From Bacteroidales bacterium (lineage in GTDB: Bacteria; Bacteroidota; Bacteroidia; Bacteroidales; P3): 64,000 bases of DNA. Location: positions 221,581-285,580 of the forward strand of contig JAGBJI010000009.1 of assembly GCA_017934545.1 (NCBI GenBank), read 5' to 3'. Numbering within the stretch: the stretch's first letter is position 1; each line of letters begins with the position of its first letter. Below are positions 8,669 to 17,343 of the stretch, in pieces. The notes beneath the pieces were generated by a model. It saw only the letters and a list, made by a program, of their open reading frames with translations, made no database searches and was not told where the DNA came from. Position numbers and translations under genes: made by a program.

Positions 8669-9466
8669 ATGCAATCTTTTGAAAACAACAAAACTATAAC
8701 CGCCGTTAAAATCAAAGAAAACATAACGGAGAGTTGTTTCCGCAACTGTAACAACCTGCAAGAAGTCATAATAGAAAAAGGCGTAAAGTTTTTACCGCCT
8801 TTTTCTTTCAGTCTGTCGGGCGTAAAAGAAATTTCGCTGCCCGAAAGCGTTGAAACCATCGGACAATATGCGTTTGAAAAATGCGGCGGTTTGCAAATCG
8901 TAACACTGAAAGGCAAAACCGCACTGCAACAGGGAGCGTTTTACGGATGCCATGCGTTGAAAGAAATCAACGGATTGCAAAATGCAGATGAAATAGAGGC
9001 GGGTGCTTTTTGCGGATGCCGCTCGCTGCAAAGCGTAAAGCTGCCCGAATACATGCAAGATATAAAAGAATACACTTTTGCCTGTTGCCAAAACCTTGAA
9101 TCCGTAAAATTCCCCGACGCATTACGCCGCATAGGACGGCATGCCTTCCGTTTTTGCGAATCAATTGCAGAGTTACAACTTCCGCAAAGCGTTGAATTTA
9201 TTGACAATTACGCTTTTGCTTCATGCTCTTCGCTCACTGAAGTAATCTTACCGCCAAATATAACACACATAGGCAGTTATGCTTTTGAAGACTGTCTGAA
9301 CCTGCAACGCATTGTGTTGCCTGTGAATCTGAAAACAATAGGCAAAAGAGTTTTTTGGGGATGTGACAATCTTAAACAAGTGGTTTTCCAATCCCGTGTG
9401 CCTTTGTACGACAGGGTTCCGTTGTTTGACTGCAACTCCGATGTGCAGATAATCACCTCGTTTTAG
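8669..9466 (+). CDS. BspA-like leucine-rich-repeat (LRR_5) protein, no signal peptide
   Basis: A 265-residue protein made almost wholly of LRR_5 (BspA/TpLRR) repeats, about 23 residues each, with the recurring pattern L..I...AF.GC..L..V.LP. Examples are VETIGQYAFEKCGG, IGRHAFRFCES and IGSYAFEDCLN. There is no signal peptide and no T9SS domain, unlike the two other BspA-like proteins at 52.8-58.7 kb, so it is predicted cytoplasmic. The ATG at 8669 follows the nadB stop with no gap, so translation is probably coupled. Partner unknown; LRR_5 proteins generally bind proteins. Confidence 0.85.
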   Translation: MQSFENNKTITAVKIKENITESCFRNCNNLQEVIIEKGVKFLPPFSFSLSGVKEISLPESVETIGQYAFEKCGGLQIVTLKGKTALQQGAFYGCHALKEINGLQNADEIEAGAFCGCRSLQSVKLPEYMQDIKEYTFACCQNLESVKFPDALRRIGRHAFRFCESIAELQLPQSVEFIDNYAFASCSSLTEVILPPNITHIGSYAFEDCLNLQRIVLPVNLKTIGKRVFWGCDNLKQVVFQSRVPLYDRVPLFDCNSDVQIITSF

Positions 9467-9540
9467 AATATATTTTATTTTCAATACATTTTATTTCAGC
9501 CCCTTTTCCATTTACCGACGCCGAAATATTTTTCTACGCC

Positions 9541-9645
9541 GCCCTTTCTGAAAGTAATCCGAAAAAAAACTATTTTTTTAAGCCAAAAAATGTGGTTTTT
9601 TAATGCAAAAAATCAGATTTTTTTGCATTTACTTTCGCAAAGGGC
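9541..9645. repeat. family A 105-bp element, copy A2
   Basis: Termini GCCCTTTCTGAAAGTAAT (9541-9558) and TTTACTTTCGCAAAGGGC (9628-9645). Three modules with cores ACTAT, TGTGG and TCAGA at 22-bp spacing. It sits between the convergent LRR gene and baiN. Confidence 0.9.
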
Positions 9646-9715
9646 GGCGGCATTGCGGCTGCGGGCGGCAACCGAAAGCAAAAAGGCATTAAAAAAATGT
9701 TAAAAAAACTTAATG

Positions 9716-10981
9716 TTATCTGATACTGCGGGCGGCAGTCATTGCGGTTGAAAATGCAATCTGCAGATTAAAACCGCCCGTGTCGGCGTCCAAATCCAAG
9801 AGTTCGCCCGTTATGTAAAGGTTTTTGATTTTGCGGCTCTCCATTGTATATTTGTCAACTTCCTTAAGCGAAACGCCTCCCATCGTTACAACGGCTTCAC
9901 GCCATCCCATGTCGCCCACAATCTCTTCTTTTCTGTCTTTCATGTACCAAAGCAACGATTCGGCGTTTTGCTGTGTCAGTTTGTAGCCCATGGTTCTGCT
10001 TTGGATGCGGCAAACCTCCAACACATCCTGCGTCAACGGCTTTACAAACCATTTTCTTATAATTGAGGCGGCCTGTTCCGTACGCCGCTGGCGGAAAGTT
10101 TCCTTTATCTCGCCGTACAATTTGTCTTTGTCCACTTTGGGCTTATAATCAATATTCAAAAACAATTTTTCGCCGCTGTCAAGTCTGCGTGCAATCTGAC
10201 GGGAAAGCGTCAAAATGACGGGACCCGACACTCCGTACTCGTCAAGCATTATGTCGCCGTCTTTTGATGCGATGACCTTGCGGTGCGAATCCGTTATATT
10301 TACCCTGCAATTCTTTATCTCCGTGCCGTGTGCCGAAAGAGGATAACCGTTTTTAGTCCTTAACCCTACAAGTGCAGGAACGGGTGTAATGATGTGATGA
10401 CCCAAAAGTTCCGCAATGCGGTATCCGTCGCCTTCCGAACCTGTTGTCGGATACGAACGGCCGCCAGTTGCCAATATAACGGCGTCGGCAAAGAAGTTTC
10501 CTTGGTTTGTTACCACACCTTTGGCTTTTGAATCCTGCGTTATCACATGGCGTACGTCGCAATTCTTTATTATCTTTACCCTGTTGTCGTTTTCTATCCC
10601 CTCAAGCAAGGCAAAAAACATGTCGGCAGCCTTATTGCTTGCAGGATATACCCTTTGGCCTCTTTCTGTTTTGAGTTCAACGCCTTTGAATGTGAAAAAA
10701 TCCATCAAAGACGTGTTGTCAAAAGCGTCAAACGAGGGTTCAAAAAATTCTTTGTCGGAAACACGGGCAAGAAAACTGTTTTTGTCCGAAGCATTTGTCA
10801 GATTGCACCTGCCTTTGCCCGTTATACGCAGTTTCAGTCCGCATTGGTGTTTTTTTTCCAACAACAAAACTTCACAATTTCTGTCTTTAAGACAGTTGGC
10901 TGCCATCAGGCCTGCGGCACCTGCCCCTACGATGATTACTTTTCTCAATCCGCCGGAACGTTTACTTGTTTTCGTATCCAA
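9716..10981 (-). CDS. BaiN/HI0933-type FAD-dependent oxidoreductase
   Basis: A 421-residue flavoprotein of the HI0933/YhiN (BaiN-RdsA) family. The N-terminal FAD-binding motif VGAGAAGLMAANCL lies about 18-31, followed by the family signature GLKLRITGKGRCNLTNA. VILATGGRSYPTTGSEGDG is the second nucleotide-contacting segment, and TGELLDLDADTGGFNLQ marks the C-terminus. The physiological substrate is not predictable; members are annotated variously as aminoacetone oxidases or flavoprotein reductases. Its start overlaps the end of era by 20 bp, so the two are cotranscribed and probably translationally coupled. Confidence 0.88.
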   Translation of the reverse strand: MDTKTSKRSGGLRKVIIVGAGAAGLMAANCLKDRNCEVLLLEKKHQCGLKLRITGKGRCNLTNASDKNSFLARVSDKEFFEPSFDAFDNTSLMDFFTFKGVELKTERGQRVYPASNKAADMFFALLEGIENDNRVKIIKNCDVRHVITQDSKAKGVVTNQGNFFADAVILATGGRSYPTTGSEGDGYRIAELLGHHIITPVPALVGLRTKNGYPLSAHGTEIKNCRVNITDSHRKVIASKDGDIMLDEYGVSGPVILTLSRQIARRLDSGEKLFLNIDYKPKVDKDKLYGEIKETFRQRRTEQAASIIRKWFVKPLTQDVLEVCRIQSRTMGYKLTQQNAESLLWYMKDRKEEIVGDMGWREAVVTMGGVSLKEVDKYTMESRKIKNLYITGELLDLDADTGGFNLQIAFSTAMTAARSIR

Positions 10982-11837
10982 AATATTTAAGGTCTTTGAG
11001 GTTATTCCGCCAATTGTTTCTGACTTTTACGAAAAGATTCAGATAAACGTGCTTTCCCGTAAAGGCTTCTATATCTTTGCGGGCTTCAATGCCCACTTTC
11101 TTTATCATTTGTCCCCCTTTACCGATTATAATGTTCTTTTGGGATTCGCGTTCCACGTAAATAACGGCTGAAATCTTATCCATGTTGAATTCTTCCGAAT
11201 AAGAGTCAATTGCAACCTCTGTACTGTAAGGAATTTCTTTGGAATAATTAAGCAGAATCTTCTCCCGTATGATTTCGGAGGCAAAAAAACGCATGCTTTT
11301 GTCCGTCAGCTCGTCTTGAGGGAAGTACGGCGGGTTTTCGGGCAGCACTTCAAGCAACGCATCCATAACCTTGTCCAAATTAAACCTCTCTTTAGCCGAA
11401 GCAGGTATGACACAGGCACGCGGAATCACGCCCTGCCAATAGTCAATCATCTGTTGCACGGTTTGTTGTTGCGAAAGGTCTATTTTGTTCACAACCAACA
11501 CTACGGGAATGTCGGATTGGATGATTTTTTCCAATATTTCATTGTTTTTCAACGTCTGTCCAATCTCGGTAACCACCAAAAAAACGTCGGCATCACTCAA
11601 AGCATTGTTTATAAACCCCAACATATGCTGGTGAAGTTTATTCGCAGCGTTGACAATACCCGGTGTATCGGAAAAAATCATTTGAAAATCATCACCGTTC
11701 AATATTCCCATGATACGGTGTCTGGTTGTCTGGGCTTTGTAAGTGATAATACTCAAATTTTCCCCAACAAGAGCATTCATAAGGGTACTTTTGCCTACGT
11801 TGGGATTACCTATAATATTTACAAATCCTGACTTCAT
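10962..11837 (-). CDS. era: GTPase Era
   Basis: Ribosome-assembly GTPase that binds 16S rRNA near its 3' end. The 291 residues carry G1 GNPNVGKS (about 10-17), G3 DTPG, G4 NKID, and a C-terminal KH domain with IIIGKGGQMIKKVG and the NLFVKVRNNWRN ending. The ATG at 11837 is only 9 bp from the 3' end of tRNA-His on the same strand, so the mRNA 5' end may be made by tRNA processing. baiN overlaps the 3' end. Another GTPase, der, is nearby but divergent. Confidence 0.96.
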   Translation of the reverse strand: MKSGFVNIIGNPNVGKSTLMNALVGENLSIITYKAQTTRHRIMGILNGDDFQMIFSDTPGIVNAANKLHQHMLGFINNALSDADVFLVVTEIGQTLKNNEILEKIIQSDIPVVLVVNKIDLSQQQTVQQMIDYWQGVIPRACVIPASAKERFNLDKVMDALLEVLPENPPYFPQDELTDKSMRFFASEIIREKILLNYSKEIPYSTEVAIDSYSEEFNMDKISAVIYVERESQKNIIIGKGGQMIKKVGIEARKDIEAFTGKHVYLNLFVKVRNNWRNNLKDLKYFGYENK

Positions 11838-11846
11838 TATGTTAAG

Positions 11847-11921
11847 GGTATCTGGTGAGATTCGAACTCACGACCTACGGAACCACAATCCGGTATTCTA
11901 ACCGACTGAACTACAGATACC
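11847..11921 (-). tRNA. tRNA-His (GTG)
   Basis: A 75-nt cloverleaf read on the minus strand. The anticodon loop contains TTGTGGT with anticodon GTG. The acceptor is 8 bp, consistent with the extra G-1 opposite C73 that is specific to tRNA-His. The T-loop is TTCGAAT. CCA is not encoded. It is immediately upstream of era. Confidence 0.95.
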
Positions 11922-11941
11922 GTCTTTATAATTTCAGTTTG

Positions 11942-11949
11942 CAAAATTA
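11942..11949 (-). promoter_or_regulatory. promoter of tRNA-His-era-baiN unit
   Basis: The minus strand reads TAATTTTG, fitting TAnnTTTG, about 20 bp upstream of the tRNA 5' end. I see no other promoter before era. Confidence 0.55.
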
Positions 11950-12156
11950 CACATATTTACTTTACCTGCAAAGAAAATCGGAATAATTTTTTAAATTATT
12001 TTTATATCACCCTGATTTACAGAATACAGTTTTTTTTTCATTACATTTTTCAACACTACATATATAAATTAAAAACAACAGTCTGCCCGCACCATTGCGT
12101 AACATCTCACAAAACCTATGTATACTTACTCTCTGCCGCATTGTTTTCAAAGAACA

Positions 12157-12256
12157 AAATAAAAAAACATATGTATTTGAAATAAAAAACATATGTTTTT
12201 TGATTAAAATTCATATGTTTTTTTGAAAAAATACATATGTTTTTTATTTTTCTTTT
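12157..12256. repeat. family B CATATG element, copy B1
   Basis: Four CATATG cores at 12168, 12190, 12212 and 12234, spaced exactly 22 bp, each between A-rich and T-rich tracts, with a trailing TTTTTCTTTTCTGAAAAG. It occupies the middle of the 11922-12338 gap between tRNA-His and der. The remainder of that gap holds AT-rich sequence and two promoters. Confidence 0.9.
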
Positions 12257-12306
12257 CTGAAAAGGATAAGCAAAAAGTGCAATTTCACGGTTTTTATAAA
12301 ATTTTG

Positions 12307-12314
12307 TAACTTTG
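12307..12314 (+). promoter_or_regulatory. promoter -7 box of der
   Basis: TAACTTTG, 25 bp upstream of the der ATG at 12339. It excludes a TTG start at 12312 that would lie inside the promoter. Confidence 0.65.
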
Positions 12315-12338
12315 CAAAAATTTATTCATTTTACGGCC

Positions 12339-13652
12339 ATGAGCAATATAGTAGCAATAGTAGGAAGACCCAATGTAGGCAAAAGCACATTGTTTAACCG
12401 TTTGACAGGAACAAAAAGTGCGATTATTGACCCCACAAGCGGCGTAACACGCGACCGCCATTACGGCAAAAGCAATTGGAACGGCAAAGAGTTCAGCGTC
12501 ATAGATACGGGCGGATATATGGTCGGCGGGGACGATGTCTTTGAAAAAGAGATATGCCAACAGGTGCGTATTGCAATAGAAGAAGCCGATGCTATATTGT
12601 TTTTGGTGGACGCAAAGGAAGGTATCACCTCAATGGATGAAGATGTTGCCGACATTTTACGAAGAAGCAACAAACGCACATTATTAGTTGTCAACAAGGT
12701 AGACACCTTTGCCAAGTCTATGGCAGCTCCCGAGTTTTATTCCTTGGGATTGGGCGAATTGTATGAAATATCCGCCGCCAACGGAAGCGGAACGGGTGAA
12801 CTGCTTGACGAACTTGTCAAAGATTTTACGGCCGAAGAACAGTTTGACGACCCGTTGGACAACCTGCCGCATTTGGCCGTAGTGGGACGCCCCAACGTCG
12901 GTAAATCATCGTTTATCAACATGATAACCAACCAAGACCGCAATATTGTCAAAGACGTTGCAGGCACGACACGCGATTCTATAAACACCCGTTACAATCT
13001 GTTCGGTTTTGACTTTGTAATCGTAGATACGGCGGGCTTGAGGAAGAAAAATGCCGTCAAAGAAAACATTGAGTTTTACTCCGTTATGCGTGCAATACGG
13101 TCGTTGGAGATGTCGGACGTATGTATTTTGATTGTGGACGCTTCGGTAGGCTTTGATGCACAGGATTTAAACATTTTGTCTTTGTGCGAAAGGAACAACA
13201 AGGGCGTGGTTATCTGTGTCAACAAGTGGGACAAGATAGAAAAACAGACCAACACCATGAAAGTTTTCGAAGAACAGATAAGACAAAAGATTGCACCGTT
13301 CACCGACGTGCCTATAATCTTCACTTCGGTTATCAACAAACAGAGAATATTCAAAGTACTTGAGGCTGCAAGAACGGTATACGAAAACAGACAGAGAAAA
13401 ATTCCTACTTCCAAACTGAACGAAGACATTCTGCCTATCGTCAAAGAACAAAACCCTCCTGCAGAATACAAAGGCAAACGTGTCAAAATAAAATATATAA
13501 CCCAACTGAAAACGCCTTATCCGCAGTTTGTGTTCTATTGCAACCTGCCTCAATACGTCAAACAGGATTATATACGGTTTTGCGAGAACAAACTAAGGGA
13601 ATTTTATGATTTCAACGGCGTTCCCGTCACGGTATATTTCAGAGAAAAATAA
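12339..13652 (+). CDS. der: GTPase Der (EngA)
   Basis: Essential 50S-assembly GTPase with two tandem G domains. The 437-residue protein starts MSNIVAIVGRPNVGKS, giving the first G1 at about 9-16. DTGG and NKVD follow, then a second GRPNVGKSSF, DTAG and NKWD, and a C-terminal KH-like domain with KRVKIKYITQ. I selected the ATG at 12339; the longer TTG reading would overlap the -7 box. It is a single gene convergent with the C69 peptidase gene, sharing a terminator. Confidence 0.96.
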   Translation: MSNIVAIVGRPNVGKSTLFNRLTGTKSAIIDPTSGVTRDRHYGKSNWNGKEFSVIDTGGYMVGGDDVFEKEICQQVRIAIEEADAILFLVDAKEGITSMDEDVADILRRSNKRTLLVVNKVDTFAKSMAAPEFYSLGLGELYEISAANGSGTGELLDELVKDFTAEEQFDDPLDNLPHLAVVGRPNVGKSSFINMITNQDRNIVKDVAGTTRDSINTRYNLFGFDFVIVDTAGLRKKNAVKENIEFYSVMRAIRSLEMSDVCILIVDASVGFDAQDLNILSLCERNNKGVVICVNKWDKIEKQTNTMKVFEEQIRQKIAPFTDVPIIFTSVINKQRIFKVLEAARTVYENRQRKIPTSKLNEDILPIVKEQNPPAEYKGKRVKIKYITQLKTPYPQFVFYCNLPQYVKQDYIRFCENKLREFYDFNGVPVTVYFREK

Positions 13653-13678
13653 ACAAAAAGCGAATTGCGTATTAAAAA

Positions 13679-13712
13679 ACAAGTCCCGTACATGTGTAAA
13701 TACGGGACTTGT
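13679..13712. terminator. bidirectional terminator between der and C69 peptidase
   Basis: A perfect 12-bp stem ACAAGTCCCGTA / TACGGGACTTGT with a 10-base loop, A-rich before and T-rich after, between two convergent genes. Confidence 0.85.
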
Positions 13713-13749
13713 TTGGTTTTAAATCCTTGTTTATTCGGACAAAGGGTTG

Positions 13750-15465
13750 TTATTTGTCTTTAGGAGTTAAATCCTTTATAACTTTTCCGTGGTCTTTTAC
13801 TATCATTCTGTACCATTGGTCTGAATAAGCAGGCTGGTCTGGGAATACACAATCGCCTTTGCGGTATCCCGTTTCAACGAATTTGCCGTCTTTTTCCTTT
13901 TTGATGTTGCCGTCAATGTATTTTACAAGCAAATAATTGTAAAGGTCCGACCATGCTTGGAAGGTTTGTTCGCCTTTGGCTACGGAAAATGCCGTCAAAG
14001 TGTCGCACATTGCGTTTACATCGTCCATATTCTTTACTTTGGCGTCAATCTGTGCCACTTGTTCTATATATGAATTCTCCAAACCGTTTTGTACTTTCTG
14101 CAAATCCTTAATCATGTCAATCCATCTGGTGTATACATAGTTTGAAACCTGATTGAATTTCCAAAAAGCAGACGTCGGAGAGTATTCAACCATAGAACCG
14201 TTGCCTACTTCAAACGGATGAGGAACTTTGGATATTGAACCGTACATAGGAGTGTACACCGTAGTGTAAGTATCGTCCACTCCGAACCAAAGAATTCCCT
14301 TTGCTTTTTCAGGCATCCAACTTCTGGTCTGGGCAACGAACGAAAATCCCGTTTGTTGTGTTGATGTAGCTCTTTCGTGTATGTAGTTTTCGCCGTCAAC
14401 ACTCCATGTCATAGGACGCCAACGGTAAGGACATTTGAAAGGACCTGCACCTAAATCCTGCGACATGTCCATCGGCGTTCCCTGATAGTAGTCACGCATC
14501 AAATCCATCACCTCTTTAACGCTGAGTTTCTTATCCGGTTTAATCCAAAGCGGCATACGGTGCGAAAGATTCTTACCCATAGCGTAATCTTCGTACTCTT
14601 TCATATTGGAATTTACGCGGTTGAACATCGCATAAACCCTTGCTTCACATCCTCTGGCACCCGAAAAAGTCAACGGAGCGTAGGTATCGGAAAACGAAAA
14701 CTCCGCATCTTTGCCGTTAAACCATCCTTTGCTGCGGGCAAACGTAATTACGTCGTCGGCATATACGGTGGTAATGTTTTTATCAAATATTTTGTTGATG
14801 TTTTTGTACGATACGGAGGTGGTATTCTTCTTTTGTTCCAAAGGGAACGTGGTTATACGGGCTTGGTTTGCGTGTCCGCTCACGTAACCGTCGGGAATCA
14901 TACGTGCAACCCACACTGCACCTTTGTAACCCTTCCCTTTTCCGATGAGTTCCATTATCCAAACTTCGTCACCGTCCGCTATTGAGAAGCTTTCTCCCTC
15001 GGATACGTATCCGTAATCATTCATAAAATCTGCAATTTGTTTGATTGCCTGACGTGCGGTCTTGCAACGCTGCAGCGTAAGGTAGATTAAACTGCCGTAA
15101 TCTATGCCTTGCTCCTGATGCCAACACTCTTCCCTGCCGCCGTAAGTGGTTTCGCCGATGGTAAGACCCCATTCGTTCATGTTACCTACCGTTGTATAGG
15201 TCTGCGAAGCCTGCGGAATTTTGATTAACGGCTTGCCCGTGTCCCATTCTATGACTTGTATCATGGTTCCTGCGGGATATAATGCAGCACGGTTGTAATA
15301 AAGTTCGCCGTAAAGGGTGTGTGAGTCCGCTGCATAGGTAATCATCGTTGAGGCGTCCTTGGTTGCTCCCTTTGTGAAAAGGAAATTTGTGCATGCAAAC
15401 GCCATTGTACTGCATGCAAATGCGGCTGTAAACAAAAAGCCTGCTAAAAGATTTTTTCTTTTCAT
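13750..15465 (-). CDS. secreted C69-family dipeptidase
   Basis: A 571-residue peptidase of family C69 (PepD-like, N-terminal nucleophile). The signal peptide ends in MAFA, and cleavage would expose Cys25 in CTNFLFTKGA, the expected catalytic N-terminal cysteine. ESFSIADGDEVWIMELIGKG and VWVARMIPDGYVSGHANQA are family signatures. I chose the ATG at 15465 (MKRKNLL) because it gives a proper signal peptide; an upstream in-frame start at 15498 adds 11 polar residues. A promoter lies 44 bp upstream. Likely periplasmic or outer-surface peptide degradation. Confidence 0.88.
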   Translation of the reverse strand: MKRKNLLAGFLFTAAFACSTMAFACTNFLFTKGATKDASTMITYAADSHTLYGELYYNRAALYPAGTMIQVIEWDTGKPLIKIPQASQTYTTVGNMNEWGLTIGETTYGGREECWHQEQGIDYGSLIYLTLQRCKTARQAIKQIADFMNDYGYVSEGESFSIADGDEVWIMELIGKGKGYKGAVWVARMIPDGYVSGHANQARITTFPLEQKKNTTSVSYKNINKIFDKNITTVYADDVITFARSKGWFNGKDAEFSFSDTYAPLTFSGARGCEARVYAMFNRVNSNMKEYEDYAMGKNLSHRMPLWIKPDKKLSVKEVMDLMRDYYQGTPMDMSQDLGAGPFKCPYRWRPMTWSVDGENYIHERATSTQQTGFSFVAQTRSWMPEKAKGILWFGVDDTYTTVYTPMYGSISKVPHPFEVGNGSMVEYSPTSAFWKFNQVSNYVYTRWIDMIKDLQKVQNGLENSYIEQVAQIDAKVKNMDDVNAMCDTLTAFSVAKGEQTFQAWSDLYNYLLVKYIDGNIKKEKDGKFVETGYRKGDCVFPDQPAYSDQWYRMIVKDHGKVIKDLTPKDK

Positions 15466-15508
15466 CTGTTTATGTGTGTTTGATTGATAATATTTCATTT
15501 ATTATTTG

Positions 15509-15516
15509 CAAAGATA
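15509..15516 (-). promoter_or_regulatory. promoter of C69 peptidase gene
   Basis: TATCTTTG on the minus strand, 44 bp upstream of the chosen start codon. Confidence 0.65.
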
Positions 15517-15558
15517 CGGAATTATTTCGTAATACCAAATCCAAGCACCGCCCTATTG

Positions 15559-16164
15559 TCAGCGGTTTTTCTTTTTGTCCAAACGGTAAATCCATATATA
15601 CCACAAGGCAAATATGATTATATACATCACAGGCCGTGCTATCCAATCGTGAACGGGCTGAAACATGTCCCAATCAGCCGAACAAATCCATGCAAGCAAC
15701 GCAACCCGCAAGCCGTTGACCAATAACAAAACGACGCTTCCGCCGATAAACCACGCCGATTTGCCTTTCCACGCACCGCGGCACAGAACCATCACCAACA
15801 AATACTGAAGCAACTGTTTCACACCGCTGCAATCCGACACTACTTCCATGTAACCATCGTAAATTTTAACCCCTGACGGCAGAGTATGGTAGAAAAAAAA
15901 GTATCCGGGTACCGCATCGTACGGTTCTTTTATCACAAAACCCGCAAAAAACGCCGCAAGCCTGTACGCCAAAAGGCGGAAAAATTCAAAAACCTGTTGA
16001 GTGAACGGCCCGAAAAGCCAATTGTTCATGTCCGAATGCCAATAAAGAAAATGAAAAACGATGGTTGCAACGGCTAAAAGGGCGGTATCTTTAAGGGTAC
16101 GGCGGTTATTTTCCGATTGCAACAGCGAAACAATTCCGTTTTTCAGTGATTTTATTGCATTCAT
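15559..16164 (-). CDS. exosortase/archaeosortase-family transpeptidase
   Basis: A 201-residue polytopic membrane protein with the three conserved positions of exosortases in order: Cys in VSDCSGVKQ, Arg in LVNGLRVALLAW, and His in PVHDWIARPVMY, each at a membrane segment edge. These proteins cleave and transfer substrates with a C-terminal sorting helix, such as PEP-CTERM proteins. Bacteroidetes carry short forms with few substrates. No candidate substrate is adjacent. The ATG at 16164 is preferred to a TTG at 16185. The predicted transcript starts only a few bases before the ATG, so the mRNA may be nearly leaderless. The subtype cannot be assigned. Confidence 0.82.
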   Translation of the reverse strand: MNAIKSLKNGIVSLLQSENNRRTLKDTALLAVATIVFHFLYWHSDMNNWLFGPFTQQVFEFFRLLAYRLAAFFAGFVIKEPYDAVPGYFFFYHTLPSGVKIYDGYMEVVSDCSGVKQLLQYLLVMVLCRGAWKGKSAWFIGGSVVLLLVNGLRVALLAWICSADWDMFQPVHDWIARPVMYIIIFALWYIWIYRLDKKKNR

Positions 16165-16172
16165 AACGGTTG

Positions 16173-16180
16173 CAAAATTA
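16173..16180 (-). promoter_or_regulatory. promoter of exosortase gene
   Basis: TAATTTTG on the minus strand, 8 bp before the exosortase ATG. It adjoins the TTG at 16170-16172 that serves as the -33 element of the divergent pyrH promoter. Confidence 0.5.
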
Positions 16181-16193
16181 TACAAAATATTCG

Positions 16194-16201
16194 TATCTTT
16201 G
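16194..16201 (+). promoter_or_regulatory. promoter of pyrH
   Basis: TATCTTTG with an upstream TTG at 16170-16172 (21-bp spacer), 28 bp before the pyrH ATG. Confidence 0.65.
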
Positions 16202-16229
16202 CAAAGATTACCAAAAACACAGGAAAAAA

Positions 16230-16940
16230 ATGAAATACGGCAGAATTTTATTGAAGCTTTCTGGTGAAAGTTTGATGGGAGAACAGAGTTACGGCATAAG
16301 TTCTCAAATGCTTACTCTGTATTGCAACGAGATAAAACGGGTGTATGAACAAGGCGTAGAGGCGGCTGTTGTCATCGGAGGGGGCAATATATACCGCGGA
16401 ATGCAGGGTTCGGCCAAAGGAATGGACCGTGTGCAGGGCGATTACATGGGAATGATGGCTACAATCATCAATTCTTTGGCATTGCAAGGCGAATTGGAAC
16501 GTCAGGGAGTGCCGACCGAGTTGTTCGGAGGGCTGAATATTGAACCTATATGCCGTTCTTTTTCAAGAAGACGTGCCGTTCAAGCCCTTGAAGCGAAGAA
16601 AGTCGTGATTATAGGCGGCGGAACAGGCAATCCGTTCTTCACTACCGACACGGCATCGGTCTTGCGGGCCATAGAAATCAAAGCAGACATCATACTGAAA
16701 GGCACAAGAGTGGACGGAGTCTACACTGCAGACCCTGAAAAAGACCCTTCGGCACAAAAATACAGCGTGCTTTCGTTTGACGAAGCGTTGAACAAAAAGC
16801 TGAAAATAATGGATTTGACCGCTTTTGCGTTGTGTCAGGAGAACAATTTGCCGATATACGTGTTTGATATGAACAAAGAAGGCAATTTGCAAAGCGTTGT
16901 ACAGGGACAGGACATAGGAACTCTGGTATGCAAACAGTAA
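16230..16940 (+). CDS. pyrH: UMP kinase
   Basis: Bacterial hexameric UMP kinase of the amino acid kinase fold, converting UMP to UDP. The 236 residues start MKYGRILLKLSGESLMG, the canonical N-terminus, with VVIGGGNIYRG, DYMGMMATIIN, IGGGTGNPFFTTDTA and DGVYTADPEKD. I rejected the upstream start at 16170 because it precedes the promoter -7 box. The last 13 bp overlap the DUF4236 gene. Confidence 0.95.
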   Translation: MKYGRILLKLSGESLMGEQSYGISSQMLTLYCNEIKRVYEQGVEAAVVIGGGNIYRGMQGSAKGMDRVQGDYMGMMATIINSLALQGELERQGVPTELFGGLNIEPICRSFSRRRAVQALEAKKVVIIGGGTGNPFFTTDTASVLRAIEIKADIILKGTRVDGVYTADPEKDPSAQKYSVLSFDEALNKKLKIMDLTAFALCQENNLPIYVFDMNKEGNLQSVVQGQDIGTLVCKQ

Positions 16941-17257
16941 GACGCAGAAGACGGAGCGGATATTACCGCACGCAAACGCGGAGAATAAAAATTTTTCCGG
17001 GCGTTTATGTCAACGTAGGGCAAAGCGGCGTCAGTCTGTCGCTGGGAAATCAATCGGCAAAGGCCACTGTCGGCAAAACAGGTACCAATTACACCGTCAA
17101 AGTACCCGGAACAGGCCTTTCATACCGCAAAAAAGTGTCCTCCAACGGTCAAAAAACGCAGGGCAAATCATGGATAAGCTACGCCATAACGGCATTGATA
17201 GCCGCCGTAGGCATAATCAGCAACAAAAAATCCAAGACCAAGACCTCTTCAAAATAG
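16928..17257 (+). CDS. DUF4236-like small basic protein
   Basis: A 109-residue protein. After a very basic start (RRRRRSGYY region) comes a conserved block with KIFPGVYVNVGQSGVSLSLG, followed by KVPGTGLSYRKKV, which resembles DUF4236 domains, and then a hydrophobic C-terminal segment (ISYAITALIAAVGIISNK) that looks like a membrane anchor. Function unknown. It overlaps pyrH by 13 bp in another frame, suggesting coupled translation. A short upstream start inside pyrH is likely because the domain begins almost at once. It is the last gene before a long repeat mosaic. Confidence 0.7.
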   Translation: MQTVRRRRRSGYYRTQTRRIKIFPGVYVNVGQSGVSLSLGNQSAKATVGKTGTNYTVKVPGTGLSYRKKVSSNGQKTQGKSWISYAITALIAAVGIISNKKSKTKTSSK

Positions 17258-17343
17258 TTTTTTTCATATAAACCCCCTAACGGCTTTTTTTATCCGCCCC
17301 TTTTTTGAATAAAAAAAGCCGTTTTTTTATTCAAACCCGTCTT

